A DNA stretch of 59,270 bases from contig JBDIWM010000006.1 in the NCBI GenBank assembly GCA_039638595.1, forward strand, positions 1 through 59,270, given 5' to 3'. Below the pieces are notes generated by a model. It ran no database searches, was not told the origin of the DNA, and saw nothing but the letters and a program-made list of their open reading frames with translations. Shown here piece after piece: positions 40,190 to 48,328 of the stretch (within the stretch, counting starts at the first letter, position 1; each line of letters starts with the position of its first letter). This DNA is from Atribacterota bacterium. Its GTDB lineage: Bacteria; Atribacterota; Atribacteria; Atribacterales; Caldatribacteriaceae. Position numbers and translations under genes: made by a program.

Positions 40190-41258
40190 GGTACACCTCA
40201 TTTCGAAGGATTTGGCGGGCCTTTTCCAGAATCTCTTCCACTTTGGGAATCATTCCCCCCGTTCGACCATGAAAGAATACCGGGACTATTCCTTCTACGG
40301 CAAGCCTCACGTCCTCCACCATTTGCCCGAGGTTCATCTCTACCACCAGAACCCTCCCCACTCTCCTTGCTTCCTCTTTCAACTGACCATAGGGAAAAGG
40401 AAAAAGCGTTATCGGACGGAAAAGCGCACATTTTATGCCTTCTTTTTTCCCTTCTCTCACTACAGTTTTCAGGATTCTCCCCACGGTTCCAAAGCCAACC
40501 AGAAGCAATTCTGCATCGTCCTCCCCAAGTACTTCAAAATCGGTTTCCTGTTCCTCCATCAGGCGGTATTTCCTCTGCAATTTGAGGTTCAGTTCTTCGA
40601 GTTTCTGGGGGTCAAGCGCGAAGCAGACGATGAATTTTCTTTCGCCTCGGCCTTTACCCTGGATAATCCAGTCTTTAGGAGGAAGCGGGGGAAAATCAGG
40701 TTCGGCAAAAATTACCGGTTCCATCATCTGGGCTAACATTCCGTCTCCCAGGATGATCACTGGATTACAGTACTTGTCAGCGAGATAAAATGCCCGATAG
40801 GTGAAATCCACCAGCTCTTGAACCGAAGAAGGGGCAAGCACAATAACTTTGTAATCTCCATGCCCTCCTCCTTTTACTGCCTGAAAATAATCGCTCTGAG
40901 CCGGCTGGATATTGCCCACACCCGGACCACCTCGCACCATGTTCACCACCACACAGGGAAGCTCTGCGATGGCTAAAGCTGATAGTCCTTCCTGTTTGAG
41001 GCTGATTCCAGGTCCAGAAGAAGAAGTCATAACCCGCATTCCAGTAGCACTGGCTCCATAAACCATATTGATCGCAGCCACCTCGGTTTCAGCTTGCAAA
41101 AAAACTCCCCCCACCTGGGGAAGACGAAGAGACAGATATTCACTGATTTCCGTCTGAGGAGTAATGGGATACCCAAAGTACATCCGACAACCGGCCCTTA
41201 CAGCCGCTTCTGCCAGAGCTTCGTTCCCCTTCATGAGAATTTTTTCCAATGCATTCAC
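40173..41258 (-). CDS. korA: 2-oxoacid:ferredoxin oxidoreductase alpha subunit
   Basis: The 361-residue subunit has MKGNEALAEAAVRAG followed by the YPITPQTE motif of the pyrimidine domain, then SSSGPGISLKQEG and the C-terminal transketolase-C-like domain (LLVGFGTVGRIL). I chose the GTG at 41258, overlapping the ferredoxin stop as GTGA; an ATG at 41234 is also reasonable. A longer frame back through the ferredoxin gene is not conserved-looking. Confidence 0.9.
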   Translation of the reverse strand: MNALEKILMKGNEALAEAAVRAGCRMYFGYPITPQTEISEYLSLRLPQVGGVFLQAETEVAAINMVYGASATGMRVMTSSSGPGISLKQEGLSALAIAELPCVVVNMVRGGPGVGNIQPAQSDYFQAVKGGGHGDYKVIVLAPSSVQELVDFTYRAFYLADKYCNPVIILGDGMLAQMMEPVIFAEPDFPPLPPKDWIIQGKGRGERKFIVCFALDPQKLEELNLKLQRKYRLMEEQETDFEVLGEDDAELLLVGFGTVGRILKTVVREGKKEGIKCALFRPITLFPFPYGQLKEEARRVGRVLVVEMNLGQMVEDVRLAVEGIVPVFFHGRTGGMIPKVEEILEKARQILRNEVYHESRF

Positions 41259-41476
41259 CCCCTGTACACCGTAATGGCAACGTCTGGGCAAACTTGGGCA
41301 CAGAAACCACAACCGATACACTCTTCTTTCTTCACCACACAGGCAGGGTAATACCCCCTGGAATTGAAACGCTCGGCGATAGCCAGAACCCTTTTGGGAC
41401 AAATTCGCACGCATAGCCCACAACCCTTACAAAACTCTTCATCTATCAGGACTATTCCTTTCACTGCCTCTTTCAT
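41255..41476 (-). CDS. korD: 2[4Fe-4S] ferredoxin, delta subunit of the 2-oxoacid oxidoreductase
   Basis: The 73-residue protein has two CxxCxxCxxxCP clusters: FCKGCGLCVRICP and ECIGCGFCAQVCP. It would pass electrons from the thiamine enzyme to free ferredoxin. The ATG at 41476 is chosen because GGGAGGA is properly spaced. It begins 2 bases after the stop of the P-loop gene. Confidence 0.92.
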   Translation of the reverse strand: MKEAVKGIVLIDEEFCKGCGLCVRICPKRVLAIAERFNSRGYYPACVVKKEECIGCGFCAQVCPDVAITVYRG

Positions 41477-41478
41477 AC

Positions 41479-42180
41479 TCATTCCTCCCATGGTAAACGC
41501 AGAAATCTCCGAATAGCCGCCACAGCACCTTCAAAACGTTCCCATCGATGGTCGGCAGATACCATTCCTTCCCAAACTGTAGCAAGAAGAAGGGGCAAAG
41601 AAATCATATGCGAAAGTTCCTTTGTCTTTTGCCAGCTCTTCCAGAGCATAGCCCAATCGGTCAGTTCCATAAGATGAGTATTGGCAATGATGGAGTGAAA
41701 CCGAAGGTCAAACATTTCCTCGATTTTGGCTACAAAGGCACAATAATCCCTTTCTTCTTCAAAAAATGGGCGAGAAAAATTCACCACCAAACTCAAGTGC
41801 CACCTTTTTTTGAGTAAAATGGGTTTTATAACCTGAAATATCTTCATTCCCTGACGGTCGCCTCCCAAATCGATAACGACCTGACCATGAATAGCTGCCC
41901 GGCCCACCAAAGAAAGGAGTTTCTGGTCGATGGTGGGTACATCGGCATAACGGAAAGGATTGTTCCTTTGAGGAACAGGCACTGGAGCACAGAACCGATC
42001 GCTTCGCAGCGTGAAATCACTTTTACAAAAATCGAGATCCACCACTGTAGAATTGGAAAGGAAAGCGGCAAGATTGAGCGTAATCTCTGTCTTTCCAACT
42101 CCAGACGGACCGGCAAGAATAAAAACATCGTTCCCAGACAGGGTATCAGAGAAGAATTGAGTGGATTTAAGAATTCTCAT
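41479..42180 (-). CDS. P-loop NTPase of unknown function upstream of the 2-oxoacid oxidoreductase genes
   Basis: The 233-residue protein has a Walker A motif GPSGVGKTE near the N-terminus, a VVDLDFCKSDFTLR segment, and VVIDLGGDRQG that looks like Walker B plus a switch II region. This is reminiscent of MinD/ParA-type (SIMIBI) nucleotide-binding proteins, but the deviant Lys of those is not evident. I do not recognise a named family. Its position between recN and korD, with 14-base and 2-base spacing, suggests co-expression only. A role in maturing or regulating the neighbouring iron-sulfur enzyme is conjecture. Confidence 0.75.
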   Translation of the reverse strand: MRILKSTQFFSDTLSGNDVFILAGPSGVGKTEITLNLAAFLSNSTVVDLDFCKSDFTLRSDRFCAPVPVPQRNNPFRYADVPTIDQKLLSLVGRAAIHGQVVIDLGGDRQGMKIFQVIKPILLKKRWHLSLVVNFSRPFFEEERDYCAFVAKIEEMFDLRFHSIIANTHLMELTDWAMLWKSWQKTKELSHMISLPLLLATVWEGMVSADHRWERFEGAVAAIRRFLRLPWEE

Positions 42181-43861
42181 TGTGCGCTCTTTCCACTAGA
42201 AGCTCCGCATAGGTCAACGCAGAAATTTCTTTTCCTTCGTCTCCCATCATCCGAGCTATTTCTTTTACTCTTTCCTCTTTTCCTCGTAGATAACTCACCT
42301 GAGTCCAGGTTTTTACAGAGTCATCAAACTTTTCCACCTTCAAATGATGATGAGCAAAAGCCGCAATTTGTGGAAGATGGGTGACGCATATCACCTGATG
42401 GTTTCGGGCCAGTTTCCGGAGCTTATCTCCTACCCAGAGAGCTGTTTTCCCTCCGATACCTTGATCAATCTCGTCAAAAATCAGGGTTGGAACACTGGAC
42501 AAACCAGAAGTAACCGACTTGAGAGCAAGAATAATACGGGACAGCTCTCCACCAGAGGCCACTTCCTCCACTGGCGCAGGTATTTCCCCGGGATTGAGCG
42601 ATACCAGAAAGGAAATCCGGTCAAGACCAGAGTTTCCTGGTTCCTGAAGCTTTTCTAAAAAGGGGACGAATTCAACTTTACGGAATACCAGCTCTTTTAA
42701 CTCTTTTTCTACTTTTTCCCGCAGCACTTGAGCTGCCTCTCTTCGTTCTCGACTCAGCTTCTCCCCCACCTTTCTCATTTCCTCTAAAATAATCCATCTT
42801 TCGTTCTTTAACCGCTCCCGTTCAGCAATTTCCCGCTTGATGGTCTCAAGATCTTGGATAATTCGTTCCCGAAAAGATAATAAATCACCCGTAGTAAGCA
42901 GGCGATACTTACGTTTCAGCCGCTCAATCTCACTGATGTCCCGTTCCAGCTCTTCAACGCGTTCGGGAGAAAACGAGAAAGCCTCTTGAGCCCGGCGCGC
43001 AAGATGCGATAATTCCCGCAAATCAATTTCTACCCTTTCCAGAGTTTCAAACACAGAGGAAGGTAAGAAGAAAGGGAAGTCATCAGGAAGGGTACGCAAA
43101 AGCCCCTTAACCCGCGTTAGACGGCTCAGGAATCCTCCTCCTTCTTCTCCGCCAAAAAGGAGTGCAAGAAGAGAATCAATTGCTTCAAGATAAGCTTGGG
43201 AGTTGCTCAGACGCCGGAATTCTTCTTCTGTTTCTTCAACCCGCCTTGGCTCAATTTTCGCTTCTTCCATTTCCCGTAAAATTTCTTCATACTCTTTCAT
43301 TCGTTCTTCTTTTCCCTGCCATAATCCCTGGAGGTGTTCTTCGATCGATTTGAACCTTTCAAAAAACTCCTGATAGGTTCTTTTCAATGTTTTTCCTTCT
43401 TCAGAAAGGAAGGTATCCAGAATGGTAAATTTATTTTCCGGTTCCAGAAAACGAATTTGATCCCCCTGAGCGTACACATCCACAAGCAAAGAAGCGACCA
43501 CTTTTGCAACTTGAGCCGGGACGACCCTCCCATTGAGACGAGTCTTGCTCCTTCCAGTCCGAGCAATCTCTCGGGAAATAACCACCCTATCGCGTATTTC
43601 ATGGTCAAGATTGAGTTTTCTCATTTTTTCTCTGAGGACATCGTGGCCGGCAATTTCGAAACATCCCTCCACCAAGGCTACATCTCTTTCTTGACGAATC
43701 CACTCTTCCCTGAAACGGCTTCCAAGAAGAAGAAGTAAAGCGTTAACGAGGAGCGATTTACCGGTCCCAGTTTCACCGGTAATAATGTTAAGTCCAGGAT
43801 GAAATTCGATTTCCTGATGTTCTACAATTATAAAATTCTTGACCACGAGCGTCTTTAACAT
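42167..43861 (-). CDS. recN: DNA repair protein RecN
   Basis: This is a 564-residue SMC-like ATPase. The Walker A motif GETGTGKS is at 29-36, and a long Glu/Arg-rich coiled-coil middle follows. The C-terminal signature is in VASGGELSRIILALK, with Walker B LIFDEIDQGIGG and ICVTHLPQIAAFA. RecN acts at double-strand breaks. The upstream nadK and tlyA are its usual neighbours in many bacteria. It overlaps nadK by 7 bases. Confidence 0.97.
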   Translation of the reverse strand: MLKTLVVKNFIIVEHQEIEFHPGLNIITGETGTGKSLLVNALLLLLGSRFREEWIRQERDVALVEGCFEIAGHDVLREKMRKLNLDHEIRDRVVISREIARTGRSKTRLNGRVVPAQVAKVVASLLVDVYAQGDQIRFLEPENKFTILDTFLSEEGKTLKRTYQEFFERFKSIEEHLQGLWQGKEERMKEYEEILREMEEAKIEPRRVEETEEEFRRLSNSQAYLEAIDSLLALLFGGEEGGGFLSRLTRVKGLLRTLPDDFPFFLPSSVFETLERVEIDLRELSHLARRAQEAFSFSPERVEELERDISEIERLKRKYRLLTTGDLLSFRERIIQDLETIKREIAERERLKNERWIILEEMRKVGEKLSRERREAAQVLREKVEKELKELVFRKVEFVPFLEKLQEPGNSGLDRISFLVSLNPGEIPAPVEEVASGGELSRIILALKSVTSGLSSVPTLIFDEIDQGIGGKTALWVGDKLRKLARNHQVICVTHLPQIAAFAHHHLKVEKFDDSVKTWTQVSYLRGKEERVKEIARMMGDEGKEISALTYAELLVERAHNENS

Positions 43862-44718
43862 TCCGGCTCGATCCTTTTCCTAATGTCAATACCCCAGGAG
43901 AGTTTATTCCGGAGAAGCGTATAAAAGTGCCGCTCTGCAAAGAGTTTAATAAAACGCGCCGCAAAAGAAGCTCGATATACTTTGAGGTGTTCCCCTTTGG
44001 AGAGAGCATATCCCCGTTGTCCATCCAGAGTAACCATTGTTCCTTCTTTCAAGGACTCCAGAACTACCTTAACACAGGAAGTTGGCGGTACCACAATGGA
44101 ACGGGCGTACAGGGTATGGGCGCAGATTGGTGTCACAATGAAAACTGCAAGCGTCGGGAATACCACCGGCCCTCCCGCGGAAAGAGAATACGCGCTTGAA
44201 CCAGTGGGAGTGGCCACAATCAGGCCGTCAGCAGGAAAAGAGGCCAGGAATTCATTGTCAACGTAAGTGGAAAGGCGAATCATCTGAGCAAATGGCCCCC
44301 GGTATATGACTACATCGTTCAAAGCGAAATCGGTTTCTACCGTTCCATCTTGATGAACAATTTCACACTGAACCATCATGCGCTCTTCAACGCCGTATTT
44401 TCCTTGCAACAATTTCTCCGCCGCTTCAAGCATATTCTCAACACTGACTTCAGCAAGAAAACCTAATCCCCCCATGTCAATTCCCAGAAGGGGAATACCC
44501 AGTGGGGCGTAATGACGGACTGCCGAGAGAAAGGTCCCGTCTCCACCCAAAACGAAAACCATCTGAGGCTGTTCATTCCTCTCTTCATGTTCAGTAAAGA
44601 AAGCACATTCCACCCGAAAGGAATGAAGCAATACGGCCAATTTCTTGGCTTCCTCCTGAACCCGGGAATTATTTTTCTTGGTAAAGATGTGAACGTAACT
44701 TAGAGAAGACTGATCCAT
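43855..44718 (-). CDS. nadK: NAD kinase
   Basis: The 287-residue protein has the GGDGT motif at 58-62, ALNDVVIYRG and the glycine-rich ATPTGSSAYSLSAGGP. It makes NADP from NAD. I chose the ATG at 44718, preceded by GGTGGGAC, 19 bases inside the upstream gene. With nadA at 5.3-6.2 kb this is the second NAD-pathway gene of the window. Confidence 0.96.
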   Translation of the reverse strand: MDQSSLSYVHIFTKKNNSRVQEEAKKLAVLLHSFRVECAFFTEHEERNEQPQMVFVLGGDGTFLSAVRHYAPLGIPLLGIDMGGLGFLAEVSVENMLEAAEKLLQGKYGVEERMMVQCEIVHQDGTVETDFALNDVVIYRGPFAQMIRLSTYVDNEFLASFPADGLIVATPTGSSAYSLSAGGPVVFPTLAVFIVTPICAHTLYARSIVVPPTSCVKVVLESLKEGTMVTLDGQRGYALSKGEHLKVYRASFAARFIKLFAERHFYTLLRNKLSWGIDIRKRIEPEC

Positions 44719-45218
44719 TGTCCCACCACAAAACCCAAGAGAAAAACAATTGTTCCCCATTCCCATATCTTAAGACCATTGTTTCTGCCGGGGAAAACAA
44801 CCTCTACAATTGTTCCCTCCTCTCCGTCCACCAGAAGCACCGCTTGAGGTTTATACACCAGATAATACTCTAAAAGCTGTCTTCGAGTATGAGATTGAAG
44901 AACGCTAACGGCTTGATCTCCCGTTTTCACCTCAGCAACATAGGTCCTATTTCCTTTGCGGAGAAGGTAGTCAGCCCGAACCCGATAGAGAACCCTTTGA
45001 CCATCAACAATCATAAAAGCTTCTTTTTCCACCTGTTCTCCTAGTACTCGGTACCCCTTTTTTTCAAGTAACTGAAAAGCGTTTTTCTCTACCTCGTGAG
45101 CATGGGCAAAAATTCTCCGCAAGCGCCTTGCTCGCCAGAGAGAAATCATTTTCAGCGTCAAAAATACAACTCCAACCAATACCGAAACAAGAATCAGAAT
45201 AAAATTATTCAACCCCAT
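44700..45218 (-). CDS. Membrane-anchored protein with PD-(D/E)XK nuclease-like core
   Basis: The 172-residue protein has hydrophobic segments at about 5-27 and 152-171, with a soluble domain between. That domain contains HEVEKNAFQLLEKKGYRV, ADYLL with D83, and VAEVKTG with E96 and K98, spaced like the D...ExK core of Holliday-junction-resolvase and restriction-type nucleases. The anchor and catalytic-like core together are unusual, and I do not recognise a named family. It sits between tlyA and nadK, overlapping both, next to the repair gene recN. Confidence 0.7.
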   Translation of the reverse strand: MGLNNFILILVSVLVGVVFLTLKMISLWRARRLRRIFAHAHEVEKNAFQLLEKKGYRVLGEQVEKEAFMIVDGQRVLYRVRADYLLRKGNRTYVAEVKTGDQAVSVLQSHTRRQLLEYYLVYKPQAVLLVDGEEGTIVEVVFPGRNNGLKIWEWGTIVFLLGFVVGQWISLL

Positions 45219-46050
45219 GAACTATTCCTCTGTCTTTAAAAAACATGTGTGCTTCTTCCACCACTTTCATTATTATACTTCTTCTTTCCTCTTTCGTTAA
45301 GGATAGACCTGTTTTACGCCAGCATCCCAGAAATTCGATGTTCCCCTGAGGTCCAAGGAGAGGAGAAAAAGTAAGGCCACAAAGGGAGAGCATAGAGCGT
45401 TCTGCTTCCTGAAGAACGTTCGTGAGAACTTCTTCGTGAACCTGGGGTGCCTTCACCACCCCTTTTTTGACTTTCTCTCTTCCAGCTTCAAACTGAGGCT
45501 TAATTAACGCGATAAGAATGCCTCCTTCCTTCAAAAGGCGTACTAAGGGAGCAAAGAGCAAAGTGAGAGAAATAAAAGAGACGTCGATGGTAACCCCATC
45601 CAGAAATTCCCCAATCTGTTCTAGGGTGAGATACCGAGCGTTCACTCTTTCCAAAACCACGACTCTGGGATCCTGGCGCAAACTTTCGTGGAGTTGCCCA
45701 TATCCCACATCAACGGCGTACACTTTCTTCGCCCCATGTTGGAGAAGGCAATCGGTGAAACCACCGGTTGAAGCACCAATATCGGCAAAAGAAAGACCCT
45801 CAAGAGAAAGAGAGAATTCCTGCAGCGCTTTTTCTAATTTCTCCCCTCCTCGACCTACAAAACGCGGTTTCTTTAGTACAAAGACAACCGCATCAGGCAT
45901 AACTCTTGTAGAAGGTTTAAGGAGATATGGGTATCCTTCAACCCTGACCTGGTTACCAAGGATCAGCCGCTGTGCTTTTTCCCGGCTTTCGCAGAAACCG
46001 GTTTTGACCAGAAACTCATCCAGTCGAACCTTCTTTTCTGGATTCCCCAT
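45205..46050 (-). CDS. tlyA: rRNA 2'-O-methyltransferase TlyA
   Basis: The 281-residue protein joins an S4 domain (RLDEFLVKTGFCESREKAQRLI) to an FtsJ-like methyltransferase. SAM binding is at FADIGASTGGFTDCLLQHGA, and the catalytic lysine and aspartate regions are GVTIDVSFISL and ALIKPQFEAGR. It methylates cytidines in 16S and/or 23S rRNA. The tlyA-nadK-recN order is a common bacterial neighbourhood. Confidence 0.94.
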   Translation of the reverse strand: MGNPEKKVRLDEFLVKTGFCESREKAQRLILGNQVRVEGYPYLLKPSTRVMPDAVVFVLKKPRFVGRGGEKLEKALQEFSLSLEGLSFADIGASTGGFTDCLLQHGAKKVYAVDVGYGQLHESLRQDPRVVVLERVNARYLTLEQIGEFLDGVTIDVSFISLTLLFAPLVRLLKEGGILIALIKPQFEAGREKVKKGVVKAPQVHEEVLTNVLQEAERSMLSLCGLTFSPLLGPQGNIEFLGCWRKTGLSLTKEERRSIIMKVVEEAHMFFKDRGIVHGVE

Positions 46051-46059
46051 ACACTGAAT

Positions 46060-46956
46060 TTAACACCGGCGTTCTACAATAAAACGAGCAATACCCAGAA
46101 GTCGTTCAAAAGAGCGATCCAGAGAAGAAAGGAGCGTTACAGCCTGCTCAAATTCATCCTGCAGAACTTTTTCAGCTGCTTCCATACCCTTTATCTTTAT
46201 CAGAGTTGCCTTATCCTGTTTTACATCTTTACCAGCTGTTTTCCCCAGGATGCTGCTCTCCTGTGTGACATCAAGGAGATCGTCTTTAATCTGAAAACAT
46301 ATCCCGAGCTTCAATCCAAACTTTGCCAGAACTCCTCTCTCCTTCTGGTCTGCTCCTCCTGCTATTCCACCACACATAACCGGAGCCTGAATAAAGCAAG
46401 CTGTTTTCATATGGTAAATTTCATACACCTCATTTTCCTTTACGTCTTTACCCTGGTATTCAAGGTCAAGGACTTGCCCTCCCACCATTCCCTCTCCCCC
46501 CAAGGCTCTCAAGATAACTTGAGCCATCTCAAGGGTCCGTTCCGCCCCAAAAGATTGAATAAAACCTTCATTGTTCATGAAAAGAGACAATCCCTCCACC
46601 AAGAGCGCATCACCCACCAGCACTCCCATGGCCTCACCAAAAGCACGATGCATACTCGGTTTTCCCCGCCGGTAATCATCGTTATCCATGCAGGGAAGAT
46701 CATCATGAACCAGAGAAAATGTGTGGATCATCTCAATTCCCGCGGCCAGAGGCAAAAGGGTTGCCCTACTCACCTCGTACGCTTCACCGGCAGCGAAAAG
46801 GAGTGAAGCTCGGATTTTTTTACCTCCTCCGATAGCACCATAGCGCAGGGCCTTGAACAACTGAGGTGGAACTCTTTGCAAGGAAAGATAGTTTTCAACA
46901 AACTTGTCCACTTCCTGAGCATTTTCCTTCAAGAACTGTTCAATATTACTCATCAT
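46060..46956 (-). CDS. ispA: Polyprenyl diphosphate synthase (farnesyl/geranylgeranyl type)
   Basis: This is a 298-residue trans-prenyltransferase. The first aspartate-rich motif is DDLPCMD (D85, D86, D91) with RRGKP after it, the second is FQIKDDLLD, and GKKIRA binds pyrophosphate. The two-residue insertion in the first motif (DDxxxxD) is typical of bacterial FPP synthases. It elongates IPP and DMAPP made by the MEP enzymes in the window and feeds uppS. Chain length cannot be set from sequence alone. It overlaps nusB by 11 bases. xseA/xseB, often found between nusB and ispA, are absent. Confidence 0.94.
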   Translation of the reverse strand: MMSNIEQFLKENAQEVDKFVENYLSLQRVPPQLFKALRYGAIGGGKKIRASLLFAAGEAYEVSRATLLPLAAGIEMIHTFSLVHDDLPCMDNDDYRRGKPSMHRAFGEAMGVLVGDALLVEGLSLFMNNEGFIQSFGAERTLEMAQVILRALGGEGMVGGQVLDLEYQGKDVKENEVYEIYHMKTACFIQAPVMCGGIAGGADQKERGVLAKFGLKLGICFQIKDDLLDVTQESSILGKTAGKDVKQDKATLIKIKGMEAAEKVLQDEFEQAVTLLSSLDRSFERLLGIARFIVERRC

Positions 46957-47374
46957 TCATGTCCTTCCTGCGATCATCGCCCAATTTTTTCAAAAGGCGC
47001 CCGAGGACTCCATTAATAAATTTCCCCGATTCTTCGGTCCCGTATCGTTTTCCAAGCTCCACGGCTTCATTAATCGCCACAGTAACCGGAATCTCCGGAA
47101 GGAAAAGAATCTCATACGTTGCAATACGTAAGATGTTGCGGTCCACACTTGCTAAGCGCGCCAAAGACCATCCTTCTATACTCTCAGTTAAGGTCTGATC
47201 CACCTCTTCCAATTTTTCTTCTAGACCTTTCGTCAATTTTAAAAAGAAAGAAATGGTTTTTTCGTCCCAAACTTGGGGAACCTTAATCAGCGGGAGAATC
47301 TCGCTCATCTTCTTTCCCCGCAGATCTTTCTGGAAAAGTATACGAAAAGCAATCTCCCGCGCCTGTGTCCTCAC
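46946..47374 (-). CDS. nusB: Transcription antitermination factor NusB
   Basis: The 142-residue helical protein begins with AREIAFRILFQKDL and contains DRNILRIATYEIL and VAINEAVELGKRYGTEESGKFINGVL, which are characteristic of NusB. With NusE (S10) it binds boxA of rRNA leaders. It follows the Asp23 gene, as in Firmicutes. Confidence 0.95.
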   Translation of the reverse strand: MRTQAREIAFRILFQKDLRGKKMSEILPLIKVPQVWDEKTISFFLKLTKGLEEKLEEVDQTLTESIEGWSLARLASVDRNILRIATYEILFLPEIPVTVAINEAVELGKRYGTEESGKFINGVLGRLLKKLGDDRRKDMNDE

Positions 47375-47383
47375 CGTAGCGTC

Positions 47384-47743
47384 CTATTCTGAAATCACCG
47401 AAAAGGGAACGTGTTCCATTCTTCGAGAGTCAAATCCCTGAACATAAACGTTAATCTGCCCCACCCTGATACCGGTACGCTTCTCGATGATTTCCTTGAG
47501 ATTTCTCTGGAGTTCCCAAGCCACTTCTGGAACACGCCTCTCCAGGTTAAAAATGAGAAAAAGATTGAGTGCGATCAATCCCTTGCGAACCTCAATCCGG
47601 ATACTCTCATCCCGACCTTTCTCCAAAGACTCGATTCCTCGATGTTGTAACACGGTTCGCTCCACGATTTTCTGTAAAACCCTGAGTGCATACGTGATTT
47701 TTCCCTGTGAAGAGCCAATTTCAACGCCTTTCAGAATGCTCAC
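47384..47743 (-). CDS. Asp23/Gls24 family envelope stress protein
   Basis: The 119-residue protein has the Asp23 pattern GKITYALRVLQKIVERTVLQHRGIES, then a basic strand and ENLKEIIEKRTGI-like C-terminus ending with VNVYVQG-type residues. In Bacillus and relatives such genes (yqhY) lie between accBC or efp and nusB and help control membrane lipid and envelope homeostasis. The GTG start lies 3 bases after the efp stop. Confidence 0.88.
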   Translation of the reverse strand: MSILKGVEIGSSQGKITYALRVLQKIVERTVLQHRGIESLEKGRDESIRIEVRKGLIALNLFLIFNLERRVPEVAWELQRNLKEIIEKRTGIRVGQINVYVQGFDSRRMEHVPFSVISE

Positions 47744-47746
47744 CCC

Positions 47747-48313
47747 TTAGGCTCTCTCCAGATACTCTTTCGTCCGGGTATCGATTCGGATTCGGTCCCC
47801 AGGATTGACAAAAAGTGGAACTTGAATAGTCAGACCGGTTTCGAGAATCGCAGGCTTAGAACCCCCCGAAGCCGTGTCACCCCGTATCCCCGGAGGGGTA
47901 TCGACCACTTCAAGCTCCACAAATGGCGGCACGTTCACCGTAATGGGTTTCCCTTCGTGAGTCAGGATTTCAACTTCCAAGTTCTCTACCAGAAACTCCC
48001 TGGCTTCACCCACCATATCTTCAGGAAGGGTCATCTCTTCATAGGTTTCAAGATTCAGGAAGTGGTAATCAGAACCAGTCCTGTACATGAACTGAGCGTT
48101 CTTTCCTTCAAGAACTACCCGGGCTACTTTTTCCCCAGCACGAAAGCTTTTTTCCACCGTAAGCCCGGTATTAATATCGCGCAACTTGGTTTTCATGATC
48201 GCCCCCCATTTTCCCACCTTGGTATGCTGGAAGGCCGTAACCACGTATAGGACGCCATCAACTTCAATGCAGGTACCTACACGCAGATCGTTACTCGAGA
48301 TGTAGTCAGGCAT
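47747..48313 (-). CDS. efp: Elongation factor P
   Basis: The 188-residue product has the KOW-like domain I, the OB domains II and III, and the C-terminal signature GLTIQVPLFVNPGDRIRIDTRT. It relieves stalling at polyproline. The tip loop that contacts the CCA end reads HTKVGKWGA, with lysine at 35. Most bacteria have KPGKGxA, so the proline and second glycine are replaced by valine and tryptophan. It lies between pepQ and the Asp23 gene. Confidence 0.96.
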   Translation of the reverse strand: MPDYISSNDLRVGTCIEVDGVLYVVTAFQHTKVGKWGAIMKTKLRDINTGLTVEKSFRAGEKVARVVLEGKNAQFMYRTGSDYHFLNLETYEEMTLPEDMVGEAREFLVENLEVEILTHEGKPITVNVPPFVELEVVDTPPGIRGDTASGGSKPAILETGLTIQVPLFVNPGDRIRIDTRTKEYLERA

Positions 48314-48328
48314 TTTCTTCCTCCCTTC

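Noticed and set aside
41259-41423. Longer N-terminus for the KorA subunit
   Set aside because: It covers the ferredoxin gene in another frame and contains no family sequence.
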